A stretch of 64,000 bases of DNA from DATCLS01 sp036563805 (GCA_036563805.1 DATCLS010000094.1:62001-126000); one strand, 5' to 3'. Numbered from the stretch's first letter, positions 51,042 through 59,744 are shown. The notes: generated by a model from the letters alone, not told the origin. Program-made: numbers and translations.

Positions 51042-51059
51042 TCCCGCGGCCCAGGAGGC
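51025..51059. terminator. Strong 14-base-pair hairpin overlapping the tandem-TetR stop codon
   Basis: A perfect 14-base stem: 51025-51038 pairs with 51046-51059 around the 7-base loop TGATCCC, which contains the first bases of the stop TGA. It stands between convergent genes and can serve as terminator in both directions. No T-run follows. Confidence 0.65.
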
Positions 51060-51104
51060 GTCCGCGCTCCCGACTTGGTCGTCCTCGACCGAGTCGTCCT
51101 CGGC

Positions 51105-52349
51105 TCAGTCCAGGCCGATGATCTCGTACTCGGCAGGCTCGCCGTCCGCGTTCAGCACCGCCCCCAGCAGGCCGCGGGTGCAGATGGCCGGCTGGCCGGG
51201 CACGGCGTTGCCGTCGCACTGGAACGTCAGGCCGCCCGAGCCCGGTAGCTCCATCTCGGGCATCGTGCGCAGGGCCTCGACGATGGTCTCGGGGGTGACC
51301 TCCCCCTCCATGTCCGCGACGGCGACGCCGAAGCCGGCCAGCGGGATGAACATGTTCCAGCCGGTGATGCGACTGGGGTCGATGTCCGACCCGTAGGCCT
51401 CGATGACGGCCTCGTACAGGTCGACGTCCGGGCTGTCGATGCCCACCGGCGCCGTGGCCGACATGAGCGTGCCCTCGAGGAACTCGCCGGGCACGGCCTC
51501 CAGGGTGGCGTCGGTGATGCACTGGCCGATGGTGGTGAGCGGCCCGTCGTAGCCGGCGGCCTGCAGGCCCTGGAAGGCGCTGATGCAGAACGAGTCGTTG
51601 CCGACCACCTGGATGACGCCCGGGTCGCCGCTGACGATGTCCTGCATCTGCGGGGACATGTCGGCGGTGCCCGGCGGGACCGTGACCACGTCGAGCTCGA
51701 GGCCCGCCTCCTCGTAGGCCTCCGCCCCGATGCCGTCGTAGATGCTCAGGGCGGCGGGCACGTCGATGACCACCACGGTCACCTTGTCCGCCCCCTCCTC
51801 CTGGGCGGTGGCGATCGGGAGGTCGATGATCCCGGCCGTCGAGTTCGACATCACGAACGACGACTCGGTGTCCTGGATGATCTGCGCGCTGCTCGACGCG
51901 TAGAGAACCGTCGGAAGCCCCGCCTGGTGGAGCGGCTCCCACACCGTGTCCATCACCGCGGACGATCCGATGACGACGGCCACGACGTCCTCTTCGACCA
52001 TGCGGTTGGCGCAGTCGGTGGCGACGCCGGGGTCGGCCTCGGTGCTGCACGGGACCAGATCGATGGGCCGGCCGCCGATGCCGCCGCGGTGGCGGTTGAG
52101 GTACTCGACGGTGGCGTCGGCGACGTCGAGCTCGATCTGCATGTCGGTCGCCTGGTTGGGCCCGTCGGAGATGAGGCCGACCTTGACCGGCTCGCCCTCG
52201 GCGGGGTTCTCCGACCCGAGGACCTCGGCGGCCTCGTCGGCCGACACCTCGTCGTCCGACGAGGTGTCGTCGTCGCCGCCGCACCCGGCGGCCAGCAGTG
52301 CCGCGACGGCCAGCGCTGCACCTGCCGCCCGTACGCCCGTCAGCTGCAT
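51105..52349 (-). CDS. Orphan Liv-type ABC transporter substrate-binding lipoprotein
   Basis: 414-residue binding lipoprotein. Signal LAVAALLAAGC with Cys23, then an acidic linker. It is a paralogue of the product of 29633-30940: shared segments LGxENPAEGEPVKVGLISDG, VEEDVVAVVIG, VQVVGNDSFCISAFQGL, and the C-terminal cysteine pair (LTFQCDG, PAICTRG). No permease or ATPase genes adjoin it; neighbours are the tandem TetR and a DDN-type reductase. It may supply ligand to the LivHMG/LivF transporter encoded 21 kb away, or act as a sensor. ATG 52349 follows GGAGGGGG. Confidence 0.88.
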   Translation of the reverse strand: MQLTGVRAAGAALAVAALLAAGCGGDDDTSSDDEVSADEAAEVLGSENPAEGEPVKVGLISDGPNQATDMQIELDVADATVEYLNRHRGGIGGRPIDLVPCSTEADPGVATDCANRMVEEDVVAVVIGSSAVMDTVWEPLHQAGLPTVLYASSSAQIIQDTESSFVMSNSTAGIIDLPIATAQEEGADKVTVVVIDVPAALSIYDGIGAEAYEEAGLELDVVTVPPGTADMSPQMQDIVSGDPGVIQVVGNDSFCISAFQGLQAAGYDGPLTTIGQCITDATLEAVPGEFLEGTLMSATAPVGIDSPDVDLYEAVIEAYGSDIDPSRITGWNMFIPLAGFGVAVADMEGEVTPETIVEALRTMPEMELPGSGGLTFQCDGNAVPGQPAICTRGLLGAVLNADGEPAEYEIIGLD

Positions 52350-52493
52350 GTCAGCTCCCCCTCCCCACTCGCGTGGGTCCACGCGCCGGCGCCTCGGCGG
52401 GCCGGCGCTGCTTCATCCCCCCTACGAGCGGCGACTCTAGGAAAATTCCACCGGGATGGCAACCGGTGTTCTACCGAAATGCGATATCTGGTT
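52350..52493. promoter_or_regulatory. Promoter region of orphan binding-protein gene
   Basis: 144-base gap with an AT-richer segment (52436-52493). It contains a CACCGG/CCGGTG inverted repeat (52449-52468, 8-base spacer) and two TTCTAC words (52469-52474 and 52492-52497, the second running into the reductase stop). A -10/-35 pair was not assigned. Confidence 0.35.
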
Positions 52494-52928
52494 CTACTTG
52501 GGCGTGAGGACCACAACCGGGATCACCCGGTCGGTGCGGGTCTGGTAGACGTCGTAGTTGGGCCACTGGGCGGCGGCGAGCTTCCACAGCCGCTCGCGCT
52601 CGGCGCCGGTCGCCGTCCGGGCCACGACGGGTATGCGCTCGGCCATGACCTGGATCTCGGCCTCGGGGTTGGCAAGGAGGTTCAGGTACCAGGCGGGGTG
52701 CTTGGGCGCGCCGCCGTACGAGGCCAGCAGCACGTAGTCCCCGCCGTCGCGGACGTAGATGATCGGGATCGTCCGGTCGAGCCCGGTGCGGCGCCCCTTC
52801 GTCGTCAGGAGCAGGATCGGCACGCCGTTCCAGACGCCGCCGACCTCGCCGTTCGTCTCGCGGTAGGCCTTGACGTGCTCCTCGCCGAGCAGGGTCAGGT
52901 CGGGCTGCGTGTAGTTCGGCTCGGACAC
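52494..52928 (-). CDS. DDN-type F420-dependent nitroreductase/quinone reductase family protein
   Basis: 144 residues, typical size for the split-beta-barrel deazaflavin-dependent nitroreductase family. Family motifs: PILLLTTKGRRTGLDRTIPIIYV near 37-59, YVLLASYGGAPKHPAWYLNLLANPEAEIQV near 65-94, and C-terminal WPNYDVYQTRTDRVIPVVVL. Members reduce quinones, nitroaromatics or unsaturated lipids with F420H2. GTG 52928 lies after a GGAGGGGGG site. A strong inverted repeat (52960-52980), shared with the promoter of the partial aldehyde dehydrogenase, stands just upstream. This is a second F420-linked gene, reinforcing an actinobacterial origin. Confidence 0.88.
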   Translation of the reverse strand: MSEPNYTQPDLTLLGEEHVKAYRETNGEVGGVWNGVPILLLTTKGRRTGLDRTIPIIYVRDGGDYVLLASYGGAPKHPAWYLNLLANPEAEIQVMAERIPVVARTATGAERERLWKLAAAQWPNYDVYQTRTDRVIPVVVLTPK

Positions 52929-52959
52929 GGCGGCGTCCCCCCTCCCGGCCCCCACGGGC

Positions 52960-52980
52960 CTGTAGAGCGCAATTCTACAG
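52960..52980. promoter_or_regulatory. CTGTAGA-N7-TCTACAG operator-like inverted repeat
   Basis: Perfect 7-base arms with a 7-base spacer, 32 bases upstream of GTG 52928. Its core TGTAGAGCGCAATTCTAC matches the element at 932-949 at 17 of 18 positions, including the non-symmetrical centre. Probable repressor site for the reductase gene. Confidence 0.6.
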
Positions 52981-52987
52981 AAGCAGG

Positions 52988-53932
52988 CTATCTCGTATCG
53001 CGGTCGGGCGCCGCCCGCACTGCCGGGCCCGAGTGCGGCCAGAGGTTCCAGGCGCCCGGCTCGTCGCCGCGGGTCCACCCGCCCGACGCCCAGGTCCCGC
53101 CGTCCACGTGCAGGTTCACGCCGGTGACGTAGCCGGCCAGGCGGGGCGAGCACAGGAACACGGCGGCGGCGGCGCAATCGCCCAGGTCGCCGACGCGGCC
53201 CAGGGGGATGTACCGGCGGTCGGCCTCGGCGGCCTCCGGCGGGCGGGGCGGCAGCGGGTCGGGCACCGGGCCCCGCACGATGCCCCGGATGCCGGGCGTG
53301 TCGGTGTGGTCGGGCGCCAGGGCGTTGACCCGGATGCCGTGCTCGGACAGCTCGAGCGCCATCGTGCGCGTGAAGTTCACGACCGCGGCCTTGCAGGCGG
53401 CGTACACGGCATAGTTCGGCGCAGCCCGGACCGCCTCTATGCTCACGACGTTGAGGATCGCCCCGCCCCGACCCCGACCGTCCCTGCCCTGCTCGATCAT
53501 GACCGGCGCGGCGGCCGACACCCCGGCCAGCACGCTCACCAGGTTGAGGTCGATGTGACGGCGCCAGCTGCGCTCCGACTGGTCGAGGAACGGCCGGCGG
53601 GCGGTCCCGCCGGCGTTGTTCACGAGCACGTCAAGGCGGCCGAACCGTTCCACCGCCTCCCCGATCAGGGCCCGGACCTGGTCGGTGTCGGTCACGTCCG
53701 CGGCGACGGCCGCGCCCCGGCGGCCGAGACCCTCGACCTGCCGGGCGGTGACTGCGGCCCGGTCGAGGTCGACGTCGCCGACCACCACGTCGGCGCCGGC
53801 CCGAGCCAGCCCGAGCGCGATGCCCTGGCCGATGCCAGCGCCCCCGCCGGTGACGACGGCGACCCGACCGGTGAGCCCGAAGGGGTCGGAGACGTCGACG
53901 CTTTCTGACACTTGAGTCACAGACTGCTTCAC
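52988..53932 (-). CDS. SDR family oxidoreductase with extended C-terminus
   Basis: 314 residues, about 50 longer than classical SDRs. VTGGGAGIGQGIALGLARAG near 28-47; NNAGGTARR near 106; Ser in NVVSIEAV; catalytic Tyr/Lys in YAACKAAVVNF near 172-182; C-terminal YVTGVNLHVDGGTWASGGW, then a Trp/Pro/Arg-rich tail. An insertion near 212-240 (VRGPVPDPLPPRPPEAAEADRR) also adds length. A common hydroxysteroid-dehydrogenase-like assignment would fit. Divergent from another SDR gene at 53987; the gap has a TAAC-N6-GTCA element. Confidence 0.88.
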   Translation of the reverse strand: MKQSVTQVSESVDVSDPFGLTGRVAVVTGGGAGIGQGIALGLARAGADVVVGDVDLDRAAVTARQVEGLGRRGAAVAADVTDTDQVRALIGEAVERFGRLDVLVNNAGGTARRPFLDQSERSWRRHIDLNLVSVLAGVSAAAPVMIEQGRDGRGRGGAILNVVSIEAVRAAPNYAVYAACKAAVVNFTRTMALELSEHGIRVNALAPDHTDTPGIRGIVRGPVPDPLPPRPPEAAEADRRYIPLGRVGDLGDCAAAAVFLCSPRLAGYVTGVNLHVDGGTWASGGWTRGDEPGAWNLWPHSGPAVRAAPDRDTR

Positions 53933-53959
53933 CGTCTCCCCCTAGAGCCGCTCTTGGAC

Positions 53960-53973
53960 TAACATCTGCGTCA
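53960..53973. promoter_or_regulatory. TAAC-N6-GTCA element in divergent SDR promoter
   Basis: TAACATCTGCGTCA, preceded by CT, between starts at 53932 (minus) and 53987 (plus), 13 bases before the plus-strand ATG. Same 14-base pattern as three other gene-start regions. Confidence 0.5.
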
Positions 53974-53986
53974 GCCTACGGAGGGG

Positions 53987-54754
53987 ATGGGAACGTTGCG
54001 AACCGTGGTCGTGGGCGCCTCCAGCGGGCTGGGGCGCTGCATCGGAGTGGGACTCGGCCAGCGCGGCGCCCGGGTGGCGCTGCTCGCCCGCCGGCGTGAC
54101 CGCCTCGAGCGCGCCGCCAAGGAGGCCGGGGAGGACGCCATCGCGCTGGAGTGCGACGTCACGAACGAGGAGTCGTGCCGCTCGGCCATCGCGCAGGCCG
54201 CCTCCGAGCTCGGCGGCATCGACGCCCTCGTCTACACGCCGGGCATCGGCCCGCTGGCCCGCCTGGTCGACGTCGACGCCGAGACCTGGCGCCGGGTGTT
54301 CGAGACCAACGTGACCGGCGCTGCGCTGGTCACCGCTGCGGCCATCCCCCACCTGAGCGAGTCGCCGACGGGGGCCGCCGTCTACCTGTCGTCGGTGACC
54401 GGCTCGCTCACGCCGCCGTGGCCCGGGCTGGGGGCCTACGCGGTGAGCAAGGCCGCGCTCGACAAGCTCGTCGAGGCCTGGCGCCAGGAGCACCCGACCG
54501 TCGGGTTCACCCGGGTCGTGGTCGGCGACTGCGTCGGCGGCGAGGGTGAGGGGGGCACCGAGTTCCCCTCGGAGTGGGACTGGGACCTGGCCGCCGAGCT
54601 CCACCCGATCTGGCAGGCCCGCAACTACATGAACGGCGGGCTGATGGACGTCGAGGCGCTGGTGGCGATGGTCCACACGGTGCTGTCGGGCGGCCCGACC
54701 GCCTCGGTGCCGTTCGTGGCCGTCACGCCCCGCGCCCCGCGCCCGGAGGGCTGA
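53987..54754 (+). CDS. SDR family oxidoreductase
   Basis: 255 residues. VVVGASSGLGRCIGVGLGQRG near 7-27 is the cofactor motif; the usual NNAG is replaced by YTPGIG near 77; catalytic Ser in YLSSVTG; Tyr/Lys in YAVSKAALDKL near 148. The C-terminal half departs from standard SDRs (EFPSEWDWDLAAELHPIWQARNYMNGGLMDVE), suggesting an unusual substrate pocket. GGAGGGG directly abuts ATG 53987, so the in-frame TTG nine bases later, at optimal spacing, is an alternative start. A P450 gene follows after 32 bases and is probably co-transcribed. Confidence 0.87.
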   Translation: MGTLRTVVVGASSGLGRCIGVGLGQRGARVALLARRRDRLERAAKEAGEDAIALECDVTNEESCRSAIAQAASELGGIDALVYTPGIGPLARLVDVDAETWRRVFETNVTGAALVTAAAIPHLSESPTGAAVYLSSVTGSLTPPWPGLGAYAVSKAALDKLVEAWRQEHPTVGFTRVVVGDCVGGEGEGGTEFPSEWDWDLAAELHPIWQARNYMNGGLMDVEALVAMVHTVLSGGPTASVPFVAVTPRAPRPEG

Positions 54755-54786
54755 CGCCCGACCGACCGCCACAGGAGGGGGGAAGC

Positions 54787-56001
54787 ATGGCCACCGTCGC
54801 TGCGCCCGTCGAGTTCGATCCGTTCTCCGACGAGTACTTCAACGACCCGACGGAGGTGTACCGGCGCCTGCGGGAGGAGGCGCCCGTCTACTACTCGGAG
54901 AAGTACGGATTCTACGCGCTGTCGCGGTTCGACGACGTGGTCGCCGCCCACCGCGACTGGAAGGGCCTGTCGAGCGCCCACGGCGTCGACCTGTCGACGC
55001 TGTCGAAGGACCCGGAGCTGATCCGCACCTTCCGCAGCATCATCATGATGGACCCGCCGGAGCACGACCGGCTCCGGGGCCTGGTCAGCCGCGTGTTCAC
55101 ACCCCGCGCGGTCACCGCGCTGGAGCCGATGATCCGGGAGGTCATCCGAAGCTTCCTCGAGCCGCTGGCCGACCGCGACGAGTTCGACGCCGTCGCCGAC
55201 TTCTCGGCGCCGTTCCCGGTCGAGATCATCTCCCGCATGCTGGGCGTTCCCGAGGACATGCGCCAGCAGGTCCGCCATTGGGTCGACCTCAGCCTCCACC
55301 GCGAGCCCGGCTCGATGGAGCCCACGCCCGAGGGCCAACAAGCGATGCTGGAGGCCGGCGCCTACTGGTACGCGCTGGCCGGCGAGAAGCGGCGCAACCC
55401 CGTCGACGACATGCTGTCGCGGCTCACCCAGGTGACCGTCGACCGGGGCGACGGCCAGGAGACCGGCCTCGACGACGAGGAGATCGCCGGCTTCGCCACC
55501 CTGCTGGGCGGCGCCGGCGCCGAGACCGTCACCAAGGCGATCGGCAACGCCGTCGTCCTGTTCTCGCGGCACCCCGACCAGTGGCGGAAGCTGGTCGAGA
55601 ACCGCGAGCTGATCCCATCGGCGGTCGAGGAGGTCCTGCGCTACCTGCCGCCTTCGCAGTACCAGGGGCGGTTCTCGGTCGAGGAGCGCACCTACGAGGG
55701 CGGCACGATCCCGGCCGGCTACCCGGTGCTCCTCATCACCGGGGCGGCCACCCGCGATCCCCGCGCCTACGACCGGCCCGACGAGTTCGACATCGAGCGG
55801 CCGCCGAACGTCGCCATCGCCCTCGGGCACGGCGTGCACGCCTGCCTGGGCGCGGCGCTGGCCCGCATGGAGTGCCGCCTCGCCCTCGAGGAGATCGCGG
55901 CGCGCTGGCAGCGCCTCGAGGTCGACGAGACCGGCCTGCGCCGGGTCCACATGTCCAACGTGGCCGGGTACCAGAACGTCCCGGTCCGCGCCGTCCGCTG
56001 A
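54787..56001 (+). CDS. Cytochrome P450
   Basis: 404-residue soluble P450. I-helix LLGGAGAETVTKAIGNAV near 240-257 with the acid-alcohol ET pair; ExxR in EEVLRYLP; haem loop ALGHGVHACLGAALARM with Cys353, where Leu-Gly-His replaces the more common Phe-Gly-x. Ser/Thr-rich N-terminus without a membrane anchor. GGAGGGGGG before ATG 54787. Operon with the SDR at 53987, which could oxidise its hydroxylated product. It differs from the P450 at 21600, although both place the haem cysteine at residue 353. Confidence 0.94.
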   Translation: MATVAAPVEFDPFSDEYFNDPTEVYRRLREEAPVYYSEKYGFYALSRFDDVVAAHRDWKGLSSAHGVDLSTLSKDPELIRTFRSIIMMDPPEHDRLRGLVSRVFTPRAVTALEPMIREVIRSFLEPLADRDEFDAVADFSAPFPVEIISRMLGVPEDMRQQVRHWVDLSLHREPGSMEPTPEGQQAMLEAGAYWYALAGEKRRNPVDDMLSRLTQVTVDRGDGQETGLDDEEIAGFATLLGGAGAETVTKAIGNAVVLFSRHPDQWRKLVENRELIPSAVEEVLRYLPPSQYQGRFSVEERTYEGGTIPAGYPVLLITGAATRDPRAYDRPDEFDIERPPNVAIALGHGVHACLGAALARMECRLALEEIAARWQRLEVDETGLRRVHMSNVAGYQNVPVRAVR

Positions 56002-56025
56002 CCGGGCGCGCCCGTCCGCGCCCGG
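56002..56025. terminator. Hairpin directly after P450 stop
   Basis: CCGGGCGCG and CGCGCCCGG pair perfectly (9 bases, loop CCCGTC), beginning on the base after the P450 stop codon, in the 91-base gap before the convergent LivF-like gene. Confidence 0.55.
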
Positions 56026-56092
56026 CCCCCGGCGGCCCGGGCCCTCGGCAGAGCCGGCCGCCGGCAGGACGGGCCGTCGGCCGGGTGCGCAC

Positions 56093-56863
56093 CTAGTCGG
56101 CGGCCGCCGCGCCGTCGCCGGCCGGGCCGCCCACCGCGGTGAACAGCTGGGTGGTGACCCGGTCGCCGGCCTCGCCGGCCGGCCCGGACCAGGTGATGGC
56201 GCCGTGGTCGAGCATGGCGACGCGGTCGCAGAGCCGGAGGGCGTGACCGACGTGCTGCTCGACGACGAGCAGGGCCGTGCCGGCGCCGCGGAGGCGCTGG
56301 AGCGAGTCGTAGATCTGGTCGACGACGATGGGGGCCAGGCCCAGCGACAGCTCGTCGGCCACGAGGAGCCTGGGCGCCTCGACCAGCACCCGGGCGAGCG
56401 AGAGCATGCGCTGCTCTCCGCCGGACAGGCTCCCCGCCAGCTGGTGGCGGCGCCCCGCCAGCGCGGGGAACAGCTCGAAGGCCTGGTCGAGGCCGGTGCG
56501 GACGCCGCGACGACCTCGGGAGCGCCGGAAGGACAGGGCCAGGTTCTCCTCGACGGTGAGCGTGGCGAACACCGACCGCCCCTCGGGGGCGTGAGCGACG
56601 CCGGCCCGGGCGAACTGGTAGGGCCGGGAGCCGGTGAGGTCGGCGCCGTCGACCAGCACGGCCCCCTCGGTGGGCACGACCAGCCCCGAGGCGACGCGGG
56701 CGACGGTGGTCTTGCCCGCTCCGTTGGGGCCGACCAGCGCCACCGCCTCGCCCGGGGCGACGGCCAGCGACACGCCGAACAGGGCCCGGAACGGCCCGTA
56801 GGCGGCGCTGACGGCGCGCAGCTCGAAGACGGGGGTGCCGTCGGTGGTCGGGTCCGCGGTCAC
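56093..56863 (-). CDS. Liv-type ABC transporter ATPase (LivF-like)
   Basis: 256-residue ATPase. Walker A LVGPNGAGKTTVARVASG near 41-58; APEGRSVFATLTVEENL near 91-107, typical of LivF; signature LSGGEQRMLSLARVL; Walker B LLVADELSLGLAP; LVVEQHVGHALRLCDR. GTG 56863 overlaps the LivG-like stop (GTGA). Last gene of the second Liv operon (binding protein, LivHM fusion, LivG, LivF). Confidence 0.93.
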   Translation of the reverse strand: MTADPTTDGTPVFELRAVSAAYGPFRALFGVSLAVAPGEAVALVGPNGAGKTTVARVASGLVVPTEGAVLVDGADLTGSRPYQFARAGVAHAPEGRSVFATLTVEENLALSFRRSRGRRGVRTGLDQAFELFPALAGRRHQLAGSLSGGEQRMLSLARVLVEAPRLLVADELSLGLAPIVVDQIYDSLQRLRGAGTALLVVEQHVGHALRLCDRVAMLDHGAITWSGPAGEAGDRVTTQLFTAVGGPAGDGAAAAD

Positions 56864-57630
56864 GACGCCTCCTCCAGCTCGCCGAGGTAGGCCCGGCGCA
56901 TCTCGTCGCTGGCCATGACCTCGGCGGTCGGCCCTTGCGTCACGAGCCGCCCGAAGTCGAGCAGGTAGCTGCGGGTGGTGAAGCCGGCCACCAGCTCGAC
57001 GTCGTGCTCGACGAGCAGGATGGCGAAGCCGCGCTCGTCCTGGACCCGCCGCAGCGTCGCGGCCAGCGCCGCGGTCTCGGCCCGGTCCAGCCCCGACGAG
57101 GGCTCGTCGAGCAGCAGCACCTTGGGGTCGGTCATGAGCGCCCGCCCGACCTCGACCAGGCGGCCCTTGCCGAGGCTGAGCCGCTCGACGGGCTCGTCGG
57201 CCATGTCGCCGAGGCCGAGCAGGTCGAGGACCTCGTCGCACCGGGCGATCTCGTCGGGCTGGGGTCGGCCGCGGCCGATCAGGTCCTTCCACAGCCGGCC
57301 CGTGCCGCGGCGGACCCGCTCGGCGACGAGCAGGTGCTCGCGCACGGTGCAGTCGGGGAACAGCTCGATCCGCTGGAACGTCCGGCCGATCCCGAGCCGG
57401 GCCCGCTCGTGCACGGGCAGGCGCGTGACGTCCCGCCCGTCGAGCTCGACCGAGCCGGCGTCGGCCCGCAGCACGCCGAGCAGGCAGTTGAACAGGGTGG
57501 TCTTCCCGGCGCCGTTGGGGCCGATCAGCCCGACGCGCTCCCCCACGCCGACCTCGACGTCGACGCCGTCGAGGGCGACGATGCCGGCGAAGCGCTTGGT
57601 CACCCCGGTGGCTTTCAGGACGGTGCTCAT
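56860..57630 (-). CDS. Liv-type ABC transporter ATPase (LivG-like)
   Basis: 256-residue ATPase. Walker A LIGPNGAGKTTLFNCLLG near 36-53; LivG-type GIGRTFQRIELFPDCTVREHLLV near 84-106; signature region LSLGKGRLVEVGRAL, where LSLGK replaces the usual LSxGx form; Walker B VLLLDEPSSGLD; LLVEHDVELV; and C-terminal RRAYLGE. Separate here, in contrast to the other Liv operon where LivG is fused to the permeases. ATG 57630 overlaps the permease stop by 4 bases. Confidence 0.93.
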   Translation of the reverse strand: MSTVLKATGVTKRFAGIVALDGVDVEVGVGERVGLIGPNGAGKTTLFNCLLGVLRADAGSVELDGRDVTRLPVHERARLGIGRTFQRIELFPDCTVREHLLVAERVRRGTGRLWKDLIGRGRPQPDEIARCDEVLDLLGLGDMADEPVERLSLGKGRLVEVGRALMTDPKVLLLDEPSSGLDRAETAALAATLRRVQDERGFAILLVEHDVELVAGFTTRSYLLDFGRLVTQGPTAEVMASDEMRRAYLGELEEAS

Positions 57631-59723
57631 GACACGGGCTCCGGCTCGGCGTCGGCGTGCGGGGCGACCGCCGGGGGGCTCGGGGCCCGCCGAGCCCGCC
57701 GGCGGTCGGCCCGGGCGGCGGCCCGCCGCTTGTTGGCCTCGATGAGGCCCTCGGGGTGGCGGGCGAACTGGATGGTGGCGAGCCCGAACAGCACCAGCCG
57801 CCACTTGGGCGACACCGGGAAGATCCCGGGTATGCGGTCGGGGCTGCGTAGGATCCAACCCAGCACCGTGCCCTTGAGGATCAGGGTGTCGAACAGCGCG
57901 AAGGCGGCGCCCGCGTTCACCGCCCCCTCCACGGTCCGGGAGCCCAGCGTCACGACCAGCACGATCCAGAACAGCGCCGCGAACGGGGCGAAGTTGTTGG
58001 CGTAGTTCACGTTCTCCTGGTGGATGGCGAGCAGCGCCCCGCCCAGGCCGGCGATGAACGCCGAGAGGGCGAAGGCGACGAGCCGGGCCCGGGCCGGCGA
58101 GATGCCGATCGACTGGGCCGCCAGCTCGCTGCCCCGCAGGGCCCGCAGGGTCTGGCCGACCGTCCCCTCACGGATCTGGACGACCGCCAGGCCGACGAGG
58201 ACCAGCAGGACGATGGCCAGCACGAGGAACGCCTTGTCGTCGGCCAGGTCCCACGGGCCGATCACCGGCCGTGGCACCCGCGTGCCCTGCAGCAGCGCCG
58301 TGTCGCTGCCCCCGACCCAGGAGAACTTCAGCATCACCGAGTCGAAGAAGAACGCGAACGCCAGCGTGGCGATCGCCACCCAGATGCCCGACAGCCGGCG
58401 GAGCGGCAGCGACAGCAGCGCCCCCACGCCCGCGGCGATGGCGGCGCCGACGAACGCGGCCGGGAGCACCGACATGTCGTAGCGGTCGACCAGCTGGAAC
58501 ACCGTGAACGCCCCGATGGCGGCGAACGTGCCCTGGCACAGGGAGATCAGCCCGCCGAACCCGGTGAGCACCGTGACCGACAGGAAGATGATCGACAGGA
58601 TCACCGCCTGGGTGACCAGGAACACCCACGTCCGGTCGCCCTGCGTGAACAGGACGATCGCCACCAGCGCCAGGAAGGCGGTGCCGGCGATGCGGGTGAC
58701 CGCGGTGGTGCGGGCGTCGCGGGTGGCGGCGGCCAGCGACGGCGGCGGCGGGTCGACCCCGGCCAGCGGGTCGCCCGCCTCCCGGGCCCGGCGGATGCCG
58801 GGCACGAGCACCAGCACCCCGAACAGCACCACGAACGGGATGGCGGGGGTCAGGTTGTCCTGCAGGGGCTCGAGCCACGACGCCGTCTGGCTCCACCGCG
58901 GCAGGAACGTGTTGAGCACCGCGATGACGATCCCCAGCCCCAGCCCGCCGAGCAGCGCCCGGGGAAGCGACACCAGCCTCCCGACCGCGGCCGCGGCGAT
59001 CGCCACCACGACGAGGTTGAAGAACTCGTTGGCGGCCAGGGTGTTGAACCGGGGGGCGATCAGCACGCCGGCCAGGCCGGCGAACAGCGACGACAGCGCC
59101 CAGGCGAACGCCGAGACCCGGTCGGCGGCGATGCCGTCCAGCTCGGTCATGCGCGGGCTCTCGACCACCGCCCGCATCTGCAGGCCGATGCCCGTGAACC
59201 GGAACAGGGCGCCGAGCGCCGCCATGCCGGCGACGGCCACGCCCATGGCCACCAGCTCGTTGCGGGAGAACGAGTAGGCCCCGAACGGGTCGTAGAACAC
59301 GCCCGCCCCGTCCGGCACGATGCCCACCGGCGTCACGCCGGCGATGGCCTCGAAGTGGGTGGCCAGATCGACCAGCGGCGGCAGCGCCACCGCCAGGCCG
59401 ATCGTCACCACCAGCTTCGCCACCGGCGGGGCGGTGCGCAGGTGCCGGAAGATCAGGCCCTCCAGCACCAGGCCGATCGCCGGCGCCAGCACGAACACCG
59501 ACACGATCAGCGACGGCCAGATACCCCACCCCCACTCGGTGTGGGTCTTGAAGTACATGACCGCCGACGCGTACGCCTGCGCCCCGAACGCCAGGTTGAA
59601 CACGCCGGAGGTCTTGTAGGTCAGCACGAACCCGAGCGCGATCAGGGCGTAGATCGTCCCGGGAGGCGTGCCCTGCAGGATGGCGGTGAACAGGTCCGAT
59701 CCGACCGATGCGGCCAACGTCAT
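57627..59723 (-). CDS. Fused Liv-type ABC transporter permease (LivH-LivM)
   Basis: 698 residues. About 1-300 is LivH-like (GTPPGTIYALIALGFVLTYKTSGVFNLAFGAQAYASA near 18-55; RFTGIGLQMRAVVESPRMTELDGI). About 340-650 is LivM-like (VTVLTGFGGLISLCQGTFAAIGAF, RRLSGIWVAIATLAFAFF, ALRGSELAAQSIGISPARARLVAFALSAFIAGLGGALLA). A basic Arg/Ala-rich C-terminal tail (about 660-698) is cytoplasmic. More than 12 membrane segments are expected. Such fusions are frequent in actinomycetes. ATG 59723 follows GGGGGA. The binding-protein gene is 21 bases upstream. Confidence 0.93.
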   Translation of the reverse strand: MTLAASVGSDLFTAILQGTPPGTIYALIALGFVLTYKTSGVFNLAFGAQAYASAVMYFKTHTEWGWGIWPSLIVSVFVLAPAIGLVLEGLIFRHLRTAPPVAKLVVTIGLAVALPPLVDLATHFEAIAGVTPVGIVPDGAGVFYDPFGAYSFSRNELVAMGVAVAGMAALGALFRFTGIGLQMRAVVESPRMTELDGIAADRVSAFAWALSSLFAGLAGVLIAPRFNTLAANEFFNLVVVAIAAAAVGRLVSLPRALLGGLGLGIVIAVLNTFLPRWSQTASWLEPLQDNLTPAIPFVVLFGVLVLVPGIRRAREAGDPLAGVDPPPPSLAAATRDARTTAVTRIAGTAFLALVAIVLFTQGDRTWVFLVTQAVILSIIFLSVTVLTGFGGLISLCQGTFAAIGAFTVFQLVDRYDMSVLPAAFVGAAIAAGVGALLSLPLRRLSGIWVAIATLAFAFFFDSVMLKFSWVGGSDTALLQGTRVPRPVIGPWDLADDKAFLVLAIVLLVLVGLAVVQIREGTVGQTLRALRGSELAAQSIGISPARARLVAFALSAFIAGLGGALLAIHQENVNYANNFAPFAALFWIVLVVTLGSRTVEGAVNAGAAFALFDTLILKGTVLGWILRSPDRIPGIFPVSPKWRLVLFGLATIQFARHPEGLIEANKRRAAARADRRRARRAPSPPAVAPHADAEPEPVS

Positions 59724-59744
59724 GGTGTGGTCCCCCTGCGGACG

